From: Flammeovirgaceae bacterium UBA6059
GTDB taxonomy: Bacteria; Bacteroidota; Bacteroidia; Cytophagales; Cyclobacteriaceae
NCBI GenBank assembly: GCA_002435755.1
Contig: DIYH01000017.1
Coordinates: 96,994-160,993 of the forward strand
Length of the DNA stretch: 64,000 bases
Reading direction: 5' to 3'
The translations under genes were made by a program, and so were the position numbers. This document shows, in pieces, positions 1 to 7,448 of this stretch. Every line of letters starts with the position of its first letter. The first letter of the stretch is position 1. Under the pieces are notes generated by a model that had not been told where the DNA came from, made no database searches, and was given only the letters and a program-made list of their open reading frames with translations.

Positions 1-1
1 T

Positions 2-670
2 CTCGGGCAGTCGGGTACTGTTAAAAATGGTTTAGTTCAAATAAAGGCACTTCAACCTGATATCGTGTTTATGGATGTCGAATTAGAAGATGGTAACTGT
101 TTCGACTTATTAAAGGAATTCGAAAAACCAATCTTCAATATCATCTTTACGACGGCTCATGACAGGTACGCTGTACAAGCGTTTGAATACAGCGCCGTAC
201 ACTATTTATTGAAACCAGTTGATCCTGAACTATTAGAGATCGCCGTTGCTAGAACCTTTGAAGGTAAAGAAGCTCGAAACACTCATCAGAAACTGGAATA
301 TCTAAGTCACAATTTCGAAGCTCATAGCTCTCTTGATAAAAAAATAGCGATACCCACGCCAAAGGGTTTGTTCTTCTATAGAGTGGGTGAAATCGTCCGT
401 GTACAGGCTGAAGGTAATTATTGTACAGTTTTTCTTTCTGGGGGACAACGACACTTAGTGACAAAACAACTCAAGTACTACGAGGAGCTATTTGATGGGC
501 GATACTTCTTTCGCACCCATCATAAGCATTTGGTGCATTTAGCATTTGTTGATCAATATGTCAAATCCAAAGAAACCTTTGTCAAATTGAGCAATGGGGA
601 AGAAATACCTGTTTCAGTTAGAAGAAGAGAAGCGTTTTTCAATCTCTTGGCCGAAAATCAACAAATTTGA
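2..670 (+). CDS. LytTR-family response regulator (5' end outside window)
   Basis: The reading frame is open from base 2, so the gene starts upstream of the window; 222 residues are visible. The first part is the second half of a receiver domain: the phospho-acceptor Asp in the FMDVE segment, the conserved Thr in FTTAHD and the conserved Lys in LLKPVD are all present. The rest, from about IAIPTPKG to the stop, is a LytTR DNA-binding domain with the usual EGNYC and FFRTHHKHLV-like blocks. Proteins of this family are cytoplasmic two-component regulators, usually paired with a membrane histidine kinase (LytS/YehU type), which would lie to the left of this window. An internal ATG at 65 is not a credible start because it would cut the receiver domain. 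The target genes cannot be seen. Confidence 0.93.
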   Translation, partial: LGQSGTVKNGLVQIKALQPDIVFMDVELEDGNCFDLLKEFEKPIFNIIFTTAHDRYAVQAFEYSAVHYLLKPVDPELLEIAVARTFEGKEARNTHQKLEYLSHNFEAHSSLDKKIAIPTPKGLFFYRVGEIVRVQAEGNYCTVFLSGGQRHLVTKQLKYYEELFDGRYFFRTHHKHLVHLAFVDQYVKSKETFVKLSNGEEIPVSVRRREAFFNLLAENQQI

Positions 671-724
671 TCTCGACCTTACTTCTCCTTCCAAGAGCTT
701 TGTACATTGCCAAACTCATCCAGT

Positions 725-1780
725 CTACACTTCATAATCTCGGGGTCCATCAAGCCTAAAAATATGAAGGGCAATGGGGTTGTTAGAACTCTTGTAAAGC
801 GCTTGCGAAGACAGTCCGGCATTTCTTGCAGCTTGAACAAATTCTTTCACGGGATATTTGTAACAATTCACCAAAGGTAGTTCTTGTCCCGATCTCAAAG
901 CAAAAGCCATTTGTGCAATCTGAAAATGGATTGGCAAACCCTTTTCATTGCTCTTAACCTTAGCATTGAGTGTGATTAGATTTTCTCTGGGCAGCCATCT
1001 AGAAACATATTCAAACACTTCCGGGTCAAAATCTCTTGTGGGCAAATCCCGTTTTATCTTGTGCATGATCGACAAGATATAGTGCGCCAGGTCAGGGTGC
1101 GTGTAGGCCTTTAATAGGTCCTGCTCGTCTTGTTGAGTGTCTTGCGTGATAACAAGATGGTCTCCAAGATTCATGATGTTTAGGGCCAGCTTGTTGAACG
1201 TATCTGTTAGCTGGGTTTCACTATTCACACCTTCGATTTTCCCACCATTGGCTAATAGCCCACCAAATAAAGAAAAGATCGCTTGGCCGGTACCAGATCG
1301 AAGTTCTTCAGCCAAAAAATCACCTTTTATGAATTCTGATCTTAGCCCCGTCTCATTTTCAATAATTTTTGCTGCATTATTTGCAAAATCACCATTGATA
1401 TCAATTGAGATGAACTTCTTAGGAGATTTTAAGCTCCTTAAAAGGCGTAGGGTTTTTCTGTGAATGGCTTTTTCTTCACCCGGTCCAAGCTCGCCATAAA
1501 TAGCGTTGACCGGTAAGGCCGAACCTATTTGATCTGCATATTGATCAATGATCCTGATCTCATTATCAATGACCTTGTAATCTTTGGAGAGAAGAATGAA
1601 ATTTCCCCAATGTTTCCCGCCCTGAACCGGATCGTTACCAATGGAAGGATCAGGCTCATTAAAAGCGTGTGGATTCATATGTCCCGTTTCAACTCCAGAA
1701 AACAAGCGTAGCGTATCCCTTAGAAAACGTTCCCTCTGATGATCTTCGTGAAATTGTTCCTGAATACGGCCATTAAACAT
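725..1780 (-). CDS. EgtD-like SAM-dependent methyltransferase
   Basis: A 351-residue protein resembling the histidine-specific N-alpha-methyltransferase family (EgtD domain, Methyltransf_33). Motif I reads as GELGPGEEKAI, and an acidic motif ends a strand at FISIDIN; both fit SAM binding. Substrate-binding residues could not be assigned, and there is no EgtB or other ergothioneine gene nearby, so the substrate may not be histidine. The open frame extends to 1813, but I choose ATG 1780 because it overlaps the stop of the upstream HTH gene by 8 nt (ATGTTTAA), which indicates translational coupling, and a GGAA stretch lies just upstream. The two genes are very likely one operon. The family call is good; the function is uncertain. 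Confidence 0.75.
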   Translation of the reverse strand: MFNGRIQEQFHEDHQRERFLRDTLRLFSGVETGHMNPHAFNEPDPSIGNDPVQGGKHWGNFILLSKDYKVIDNEIRIIDQYADQIGSALPVNAIYGELGPGEEKAIHRKTLRLLRSLKSPKKFISIDINGDFANNAAKIIENETGLRSEFIKGDFLAEELRSGTGQAIFSLFGGLLANGGKIEGVNSETQLTDTFNKLALNIMNLGDHLVITQDTQQDEQDLLKAYTHPDLAHYILSIMHKIKRDLPTRDFDPEVFEYVSRWLPRENLITLNAKVKSNEKGLPIHFQIAQMAFALRSGQELPLVNCYKYPVKEFVQAARNAGLSSQALYKSSNNPIALHIFRLDGPRDYEV

Positions 1781-2414
1781 TTGGTTTTTCCGCGCTCTTC
1801 CAGAAGGCTTCAAACTGCCTTCGATGTAAGTCAGTGATTTCCTCTACATTCAAAATGAAAATTTGCGGTTTGTGGCCAAAGACGATGTACGCAACTTTGT
1901 GACCATAGAGATAGGTCGGTATTGATTGAAAAGCCTCCGGTGAAATCCATCGATATTCAGCATAAGCTTCAGCTGGGAAGTAAGTATCACCATGCTGTAT
2001 AAGGATTTTGTATTGAGCTTTGAGCTTCTTGACACGCTCAATATGTTCATTTAATTGATCGCCTTGCCAAGCGACAAACTGCCTTTCATCAACATTACTC
2101 ACATAAACAAGCCGATCTTCCGAAGCTTTGAGCGTGTGGTAAACATCTTCATAAAAGTCTAAAAAACCAGTCTTACCTTCATAGACCTGAAAACCCTGCC
2201 GATCTTGAACACCGTTATTTTCTGTGAATTCAAGCCCGTGAAGCTCAATGGTATTGACGATTTTATTTAGCGTCTCCATTTGAAGTGTTGCGCCGTTTTC
2301 TAAATTATTGACTGTGTCTTTCGCAACTTTGGATTGTTTTGCCAGCTCTGCTTGCGTCCATCCAAGGTTGGCTCTAGCCATTTTTACCTGTTTTGCGGAA
2401 ACATACCTTTGCAT
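1773..2414 (-). CDS. XRE-type HTH regulator with TrmB/PLD-like C-terminal sensor domain
   Basis: A 213-residue protein. Residues about 6-60 form a Cro/C1-type helix-turn-helix (ARANLGWTQAELAKQSKVA, then VNNLENG). The C-terminal 130 residues resemble the C-terminal effector domain of TrmB-type regulators: a strand at RLVYVSNVDE, a helix rich in Lys, YGHKVAYIVFG, and an ending FEAFWK that matches the family's typical FxxxWK. In TrmB-like proteins this phospholipase-D-like fold binds a small ligand and need not be catalytic. The gene is first in a two-gene operon with the EgtD-like methyltransferase, overlapping it by 8 nt. The pairing suggests that the regulator senses a metabolite linked to that methyltransferase; this is inference. 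Confidence 0.7.
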   Translation of the reverse strand: MQRYVSAKQVKMARANLGWTQAELAKQSKVAKDTVNNLENGATLQMETLNKIVNTIELHGLEFTENNGVQDRQGFQVYEGKTGFLDFYEDVYHTLKASEDRLVYVSNVDERQFVAWQGDQLNEHIERVKKLKAQYKILIQHGDTYFPAEAYAEYRWISPEAFQSIPTYLYGHKVAYIVFGHKPQIFILNVEEITDLHRRQFEAFWKSAEKPNV

Positions 2415-2781
2415 TATTTATAGCCCCTATGCCATTCATTATGTACTTTTTCTGGGTGCAGTACAAAATCTGAAAAAAGCACCCTTTTATCCGAAATAAC
2501 TCTTGACTTACATGAATTATTCAGTGTAAAAGTCGAGAAACATCGGATTTGGTTCGGTTTTATATCACTCCGTTTGAAGAGTGTAAAGCCTCAATGTGTG
2601 GGATGCTCATGATGGTCTGACGGTTTTCGCCCTGTTCGAGCAACTAAAATTTTATTCGATCAATCTTACACAAAGCAAAAACAGAACTTTAGATCTGAGT
2701 AGTGCTGCGAAAACAGCTCTATTTTGATCGATGGCGACGGGTGAATAGTTAATCATGTTTACAAACTGTGTGGAGTACGTA
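2415..2781. promoter_or_regulatory. Divergent intergenic region between two HTH regulators
   Basis: These 367 bases separate the minus-strand HTH/TrmB-like gene from the plus-strand XRE gene and must hold both promoters. I see no RNA gene and no clear operator palindrome. A GGAG six bases before ATG 2782 supports the start chosen for the XRE gene. Confidence 0.4.
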
Positions 2782-3294
2782 ATGCATAATATATCAAAGA
2801 CTAAACCTAGAATAACTAAGCAAGATATTGCACTAGGAAAGCGCCTTGAAGAAATCAGAACAAGTAAAGGTGTTAGTAGAAAAAACCTTGGTTCATTTCT
2901 AGAGATTACGTACCAACAAATTCAGAAATACGAGAAGGGTAAGAACAGAATATCGGCCTTGACAATGCATCGGATTGCCGAATATTTGGAGGTGCCTATA
3001 GCCTTTTTCTTTGATGCAACACCCTATGAAGGCCGGGATCACAAATTAGCCGAAAAAACACTAGTCAGGCTAGGTTCTGCCGAATTTGAACATATCGAGG
3101 AATCTTTTCATAAACAGTTCGGTAGACATAAAGACTGGATACATGATGCCATTGAAGCCGGTATCAAGTTTAGCTATGGCCAATCAACTGCCAATAATCA
3201 CTATGATGATATTCAAATGGTTTCAACCAAGCTTGTGCTTGCCATTGGCCAAAAAATCATCAAGAATATTTCTGAAGGGCTAAATGACAATTGA
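2782..3294 (+). CDS. XRE-family transcriptional regulator
   Basis: A 170-residue protein with an HTH domain at about residues 12-70: GKRLEEIRTSKG, then ITYQQIQKYEKGKNRISA, then a VPIAFFF end. This domain pattern is very typical of alphaproteobacterial XRE regulators, and the rest of the protein has no recognised domain. The open frame begins at 2755, but ATG 2782 has a well-placed GGAG six bases upstream, so I prefer it. Such a clear Shine-Dalgarno is unlike most genes in this window and, with the domain type, hints at import from a proteobacterium. The neighbouring gene at 3354-4130 is convergent. The function is regulatory, with unknown targets. Confidence 0.75.
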   Translation: MHNISKTKPRITKQDIALGKRLEEIRTSKGVSRKNLGSFLEITYQQIQKYEKGKNRISALTMHRIAEYLEVPIAFFFDATPYEGRDHKLAEKTLVRLGSAEFEHIEESFHKQFGRHKDWIHDAIEAGIKFSYGQSTANNHYDDIQMVSTKLVLAIGQKIIKNISEGLNDN

Positions 3295-3353
3295 CGACTG
3301 GTTCATTAAGGGAAAATTGAAGCTTGAATTGCAGGTAAATTGCAAAATTGTCT

Positions 3354-4130
3354 TTAATCGCTCTCGAACGTTTTGCAAATATCTCTCATGACCTCATGGC
3401 AGGCTTGAAGCACCCGTTCGACATGCTCCCTTTTTGCACGTCCTCCTTTTTGCAACCACCTTGCAATCTCGGTGCTGTCTATACTTTCAAGACGGCCTTG
3501 ATCTGGTACCAGATCAAAGATTTTTCCTGGCAAAAGAACACCCTGAACTGATCGCAACTTCCTTAGTTGCTCTTCTGTAATGGGCTCATAGTCATCCTTA
3601 AATCTTTGGACAGGAGATTTCTTCGCCCCTTTATAAGTACCAACACTTTCATAAAGCTCTAAAACCTTCTCAAAGTTAGGTATATAGCCCTTCTTAGTGT
3701 TTCCAGACACATTCGCCATTATGATACTTGCTTTAATCCGCTTAATGTTATGAATCTTCAAAAGCTTATTAACACTCACATTCGTACGCTCTATCTCAGC
3801 TTTTATTCGATCTTTGATTTCCTGTGGTATCTCAACGTAACCGTCACGGTGCTGGCCCTTATGCCTATCATAAATATCTTTAACGCCCGGCCACTCTTGA
3901 AAACAGACCTCATGGATACTATCGATCAGCGGTATGGAAACCTTCCTTCTACCGCCCGTTAGAAGTCCAGCAAAATAGTCATAGTTAAGACCATCGACTT
4001 TATCCTTTAAAAGGCTCTCAAAAAGTCGTTTAGGCGTCATATCAGTGGCACGGACAAGAACCTGTAAGTCGTATGCTAAACGCTTATTCCAGACAATTAA
4101 ATCGCCTTTTTTAAAAGGTGTGTTGCCCAT
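3354..4130 (-). CDS. Hypothetical protein, possibly DNA-binding
   Basis: A 258-residue soluble protein rich in Lys and Arg. I do not recognise the family. Two similar segments, MTPKRLFESLLKDKVDGLNY with TGGRRKVS and VSVNKLLKIHNIKRI with VSGNTKKGYIP, look like repeated helical DNA-binding modules, and the C-terminal segment around STEIARWLQKGGRAKREHVE could be a third. This fits a regulator but is inference from pattern alone. It converges with the XRE gene on its left and is divergent from 4312-5073. Confidence 0.55.
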   Translation of the reverse strand: MGNTPFKKGDLIVWNKRLAYDLQVLVRATDMTPKRLFESLLKDKVDGLNYDYFAGLLTGGRRKVSIPLIDSIHEVCFQEWPGVKDIYDRHKGQHRDGYVEIPQEIKDRIKAEIERTNVSVNKLLKIHNIKRIKASIIMANVSGNTKKGYIPNFEKVLELYESVGTYKGAKKSPVQRFKDDYEPITEEQLRKLRSVQGVLLPGKIFDLVPDQGRLESIDSTEIARWLQKGGRAKREHVERVLQACHEVMRDICKTFESD

Positions 4131-4311
4131 TTCCCAAAACCCCTAACCGTTCATTTTAGACCCCATCTTAACCAGTGTAACACGTTATTTTCATTACACA
4201 ATCCTGGGATAGATCGGATTTTATTAAAAAACCAATAAAATATTATGAAAACTTTACCTCACCTTAAGGTCAATCTGCCAGACTATAGGGGTAATTGGGG
4301 GCAGAGGTCCA

Positions 4312-5073
4312 ATGGAAGATGATGTATCAAAAATAGATGAACAAGCGCGTGAAGACGCTGTTGAACGCTATAAGCTCACTAAAAAGGGATGGGCTGAGGA
4401 TGTCGGCATCATTGCCACTAACGCTGTTATGGGCGGTATAGATGATTTCCTTAGAAACGAGAAAAAAGACGGCGATAGCACTGCCGACGCCATGATGGGC
4501 GAAATCCTTAAAGATCTTCAAAGACAGATTGATGATATCCTGGATGTGCTCAACGAACATTTAAGAGAGCTAGAAGAGCGCATGGCTGAAAACCGCAGAA
4601 CGCATCAAGCCTTGGTACAGCGCATGCAGGATATACAAGAAGTATTAGATGATTTCGACTACGGCGGAGAGTTCGACTTTGAAAAGGCAAATAAGCTGAT
4701 TGAGGCAACTGGACATAAAAAACCACAAACAGATGACATTCAAGATTACGTGCTTCTGTTGCAATTATGCAGATCGCAAACATCTGATCAGATGGATGAC
4801 TTAGATGTCACGTATGAGATGGATAAAACCAGTCATGAGGCGACTCACAATAGAATTGAAACAATCTTAGAGCAAGCTAAAACCTCAAGAAATGACCCCG
4901 AGGCACTACAGTCAATTGTGAACGAAAGCGTTAAGTCAGACGCCTATGCAGCGGCCAGACGAGCGCAGGGTACTGAAACCGAGAGAGAATTAGTTCTAGC
5001 AAACCGAAACGCCTTCGAGAACGCAAACGAGGGAAGCTCATCAAGCTACAACAGCTATTCCTTGGATTTTTAG
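4312..5073 (+). CDS. Hypothetical coiled-coil protein
   Basis: A 253-residue acidic, highly charged protein with no signal peptide. Residues about 60-110 (LKDLQRQIDDILDVLNE, then RELEERMAENRR) have heptad character and likely form a coiled coil. The C-terminus is low-complexity and Ser-rich (EGSSSSYNSYSLDF). ATG 4312 is preceded by an AGAGG sequence. The stop overlaps the stop of the convergent gene 5070-5543 by four bases. No function can be assigned. Confidence 0.55.
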   Translation: MEDDVSKIDEQAREDAVERYKLTKKGWAEDVGIIATNAVMGGIDDFLRNEKKDGDSTADAMMGEILKDLQRQIDDILDVLNEHLRELEERMAENRRTHQALVQRMQDIQEVLDDFDYGGEFDFEKANKLIEATGHKKPQTDDIQDYVLLLQLCRSQTSDQMDDLDVTYEMDKTSHEATHNRIETILEQAKTSRNDPEALQSIVNESVKSDAYAAARRAQGTETERELVLANRNAFENANEGSSSSYNSYSLDF

Positions 5074-5543
5074 TTACCACCACCATTCATGGTGAGCTGT
5101 TGACCATCTGAAATCGGAAAAATAGCGGCTGTCGGCTTGCCGTATTCCTTTTCGTAATTCTCTACAATCAGCGGCAGAACACCAACAAACTCTTCAAAGT
5201 TAAATGGCCCATGCATTTTATCTCCAATGAAGTAAGCTAACGTGGCACCCTCTTTCCTCACAGGATCAATGATGAATTCCAAAGGAACACCCTTACTTTT
5301 CATCTTCTCAACTACAGCCTGGGTGAACGCATTAAACTGATCCATGTTATCTGGCCCTTTTGTTACATAAACAGTGACAATGTCCTCTGACGCTGATTTC
5401 TTGCCAGCTTGAAGCATAAGGGGCTCCTCAACTTCAGGCTTGAAGCCAGATTCTTTATTAAAGCCCTGAGAATGAGCATTATCGTTCGACGCGAACCATA
5501 GCACGGTCGTCAGAAATGCCAGCGGTAGTATACCTTTTTTCAT
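5070..5543 (-). CDS. Small secreted hypothetical protein
   Basis: A 157-residue protein with an N-terminal signal peptide (MKKGILPLAFLTTVLWFAS, cleavage probably near AHSQG). The mature part has a VTVYVTKGPDNMDQ strand-helix segment and a Gly-rich end (MNGGGN). I do not recognise a domain. The C-terminal codons overlap the convergent gene at 4312-5073 by four bases. It lies just outside the cassette array and has no att-like site next to it. Confidence 0.6.
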   Translation of the reverse strand: MKKGILPLAFLTTVLWFASNDNAHSQGFNKESGFKPEVEEPLMLQAGKKSASEDIVTVYVTKGPDNMDQFNAFTQAVVEKMKSKGVPLEFIIDPVRKEGATLAYFIGDKMHGPFNFEEFVGVLPLIVENYEKEYGKPTAAIFPISDGQQLTMNGGGN

Positions 5544-5639
5544 TGCTTTAATCCTTCTAGTCGAAGTCTATACTAGCATCAAGTACCAATGCTTTCCAGG
5601 GATTTAGGGGGACTTATTAAGAAATTAACCTTTGCGTGA

Positions 5640-5672
5640 TTAGGGGGATTGAGTATACGACCTAATCCCCCA
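5640..5672 (-). other. Stem-loop downstream of the small zinc-finger gene
   Basis: GGGGGATT and AATCCCCC face each other across a loop of about 13 bases. The structure lies just after the stop of the minus-strand gene 5707-5847 and may act as a weak terminator, but no U-run follows it on that strand. Confidence 0.35.
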
Positions 5673-5706
5673 ATTCAAAATCATTTAAATCGGCTGCATC
5701 ATCCGT

Positions 5707-5847
5707 TTAGACCCAAAGTCTTCCAGTTCCTAAACATTTAGAGCAGTTCTTTTTACTCCCTGTCAGCTTCTCCATAAATGAGCTATTGGACAGAACCTTG
5801 CCCGTCCCAAAGCACATGTCACATTCCTTTTGTTTTTTACTCATCAT
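5707..5847 (-). CDS. 46-residue double CxxCxGTG zinc-binding peptide
   Basis: This short frame encodes 46 residues with two identical-spacing motifs, CDMCFGTG near residue 9 and CSKCLGTG near residue 35, separated by about 18 residues. Two CxxCxGxG motifs are the zinc-binding unit of the DnaJ cysteine-rich domain, and here they make up almost the whole protein. It starts with two consecutive ATG codons (5847 and 5844). It may be a free-standing zinc chaperone-like or RNA-binding peptide. The regularity of the motif makes a chance frame unlikely, but no function is known. Confidence 0.6.
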   Translation of the reverse strand: MMSKKQKECDMCFGTGKVLSNSSFMEKLTGSKKNCSKCLGTGRLWV

Positions 5848-6362
5848 TCATACTGTTTAAGCGTCTAAAAACATTCTAAACCAATGATTTTAATGGTGTT
5901 TCAGTGATGATGTCCGAAAATTAGGTATAGTATGCCACTGTAAATTTTTATGGAAAAAGGGGACTATTTTGAAGCCTAACCTGTTTTATCATTTCCAAAG
6001 AATATGTTAGTTGACCTCACAAAGGTTAGAGGCCATTAGCATTGATGAAAAGTCAACTTATTTTAGGACGATACATTCGGTACAAAGTCGGAGCAGGGGA
6101 GTCGCGCGGGCGGCACTCGTACAGCGTTAAGGTTAGTTTCACTTGTGTAGTATCAAAGCCCTATGTGGTTTGCCATTGGCAGACAGTAAGCAGGCGGAAG
6201 GGGAAGCGCAGGCGCAGGACGAGGAAGCGGTGCTGACGAGGGCAGTGTGAGTGCGGTGGCATTACTAAGCCAACCGGTCGGCTATTGGATTGATGGTAGT
6301 ATAACAAGAGCAGACGAAAGGATCTTCAGGTGAGCCTGGCATAGGCGAGCCGTATTGCGCTT
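5848..6362. other. Non-coding stretch at the outer edge of the cassette array
   Basis: I see no convincing gene in these 515 bases. The right-hand 330 bases are noticeably GC-rich and purine-rich, with repeated AGGCGCAGG/GGAAG-like words, unlike the flanks. It may be a decayed cassette or the outer boundary of the array. The frame at 6042-6236 is Arg-rich, low-complexity and not credible as a protein. Confidence 0.4.
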
Positions 6363-6592
6363 CAACGTCCAGCTATCGGGCATATGTCCAACAGCTAGTG
6401 AATAGCAACAATGTAGTGAAATCTGCCGAAGCTCACAACGGTTCAGAAACCCACTGCGTTCAGAAAGTCAAAAAATCCTGCGAGCAAAAGTCAGTCGAAA
6501 GCACAGCCGTTTCTCAGCGGCAGATATCACGGTCAAGTTGCACCAAAACTAGCAAGAATGCACTGAGACATATGCCCGATCAGCGTCTGTTA
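6363..6592 (-). repeat. attC-like site, family 1, outermost cassette
   Basis: Left boundary CAACG at 6363 and right boundary GTTAGC at 6589. The arms AGCTATCGGGCATATGTC and GACATATGCCCGATCAGC pair almost perfectly, with offset bases near the core that resemble attC extrahelical bases. The roughly 190-nt internal region is shared with the sites at 10555 and 16661. The site lies directly after the stop codon of the minus-strand ORF 6601-7137. Confidence 0.75.
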
Positions 6593-6600
6593 GCATCAGT

Positions 6601-7137
6601 TTAGATGTCCAGAAAGTCTTCCTGAAATTCGATTATTTCCTGTTGTTCGTTCAGGTAAAAGTACAAGATCATCGCATCACCTTCCGAATTGACATACCAA
6701 GTTAAACGTTGATAACTACCTTCCTGGTTCTGCCAGCCTTTGTTAAATCGTTCAGCGTTTTTTATTGTTGTCTCGAATCTAGCAGGTTCAATTTTAGCTA
6801 TTTCCGCAAATTCCTTGAGGTCAGACGATTCAAGTCCTTCAAATTGTTCAAACATGTCAATGTAGGTCTCGTCCATAAGAAAATCCGTCATATCTTCAAG
6901 TTCGAATGATGGTGTCAGGCCGTTTGCGTTTCCGAAATCGTTTATGAATTTCATATAGGTCTTGCGGAACCCTATTCTAAATTCATACTCTTCTTTTGTT
7001 AGCCGTTCGTTTATTTGGTTGGTTAGTTCGAACTCACCAAAATAGATTTCATCTTCAAGATATTTTCTGATTACTTTCTCGTTAGCCTGTGAAAAACCAA
7101 GGGTCGGGAGGAGTATGAGTAAGAAAATTATGCGCAT
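6601..7137 (-). CDS. Cassette-borne secreted hypothetical protein
   Basis: A 178-residue protein with a clear signal peptide (MRIIFLLILLPTLGFSQ, cleavage after SQ) and a charged, helical mature part ending in a strand-rich segment (GDAMILYFYLNEQQEIIEF). I do not recognise the family. It is the ORF of the outermost cassette seen; its 3' end is 8 bases from the attC-like site 6363-6592. Cassette ORFs in integrons often encode small secreted or membrane proteins of unknown function, and this fits. Confidence 0.65.
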   Translation of the reverse strand: MRIIFLLILLPTLGFSQANEKVIRKYLEDEIYFGEFELTNQINERLTKEEYEFRIGFRKTYMKFINDFGNANGLTPSFELEDMTDFLMDETYIDMFEQFEGLESSDLKEFAEIAKIEPARFETTIKNAERFNKGWQNQEGSYQRLTWYVNSEGDAMILYFYLNEQQEIIEFQEDFLDI

Positions 7138-7285
7138 AGCTGATATTGATGCTAATGCCCGCGTAAGGGTGGTTCAAGATACAGAGGAATCCTGTGAATA
7201 TGAAGATGAGCGATTGGGGTCGTTCCCTGCTTTAGATGTTGAGCTGGTAGAATCTTCATATGTAAGGATTCCGGGAGTAGATTGA
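7115..7285 (+). CDS. Possible 56-residue protein opposite the secreted cassette ORF
   Basis: The frame starts at ATG 7115 behind a strong GGGAGGAGT and reads MSKKIMRIADIDANARVRVV and so on to RIPGVD. Composition is protein-like (acidic, no low complexity). It overlaps the signal-peptide codons of the minus-strand ORF 6601-7137 by 23 bases, so the good ribosome-binding site could be a by-product of those codons. It could be a real second gene of this cassette or a remnant. Confidence 0.3.
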   Translation: MSKKIMRIADIDANARVRVVQDTEESCEYEDERLGSFPALDVELVESSYVRIPGVD

Positions 7286-7289
7286 AGTA

Positions 7290-7381
7290 CAAAAGTGGCC
7301 ATAGAATCACACTTACGTAGTGTTAAGCACTGTTCGGATCGCCGGTGCTTGAGTAGTGTTGTTGATTGCTAGCCACTTTTG
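7290..7381. repeat. Imperfect long inverted repeat
   Basis: CAAAAGTGGC at 7290-7299 pairs with GCCACTTTTG at 7372-7381, and inner pairs such as AAGCAC with GTGCTT extend the hairpin. It adjoins the attC-like site at 7383-7429 and may be the degenerate outer part of another cassette site. Confidence 0.5.
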
Positions 7382-7382
7382 G

Positions 7383-7429
7383 GTTACGGTTTGGCTAAAC
7401 TGTGTTTCAATGCAGTTTAGGTCTTGTTA
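7383..7429 (-). repeat. attC-like site, short and with a degenerate left boundary
   Basis: GGCTAAACTG and CAGTTTAG form a hairpin with an 8-base loop. The right boundary is GTTAT at 7426, but the left boundary reads TTACGG where other sites have TAACG. Its place just after the stop of ORF 7449-9404 fits the cassette pattern. Confidence 0.5.
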
Positions 7430-7448
7430 TAGGCCTTTATAATTCCTC

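Noticed and set aside
6042..6236. Plus-strand frame of 64 codons ending in an Arg/Lys-rich stretch
   Set aside because: Low complexity from purine-rich DNA; not a plausible protein.
6398..6604. Plus-strand frame of 68 codons, with a similar frame at 10606-10845 (conserved at protein level)
   Set aside because: Both lie inside the shared internal sequence of family 1 attC-like sites; the similarity comes from the repeated DNA, not from a conserved protein.
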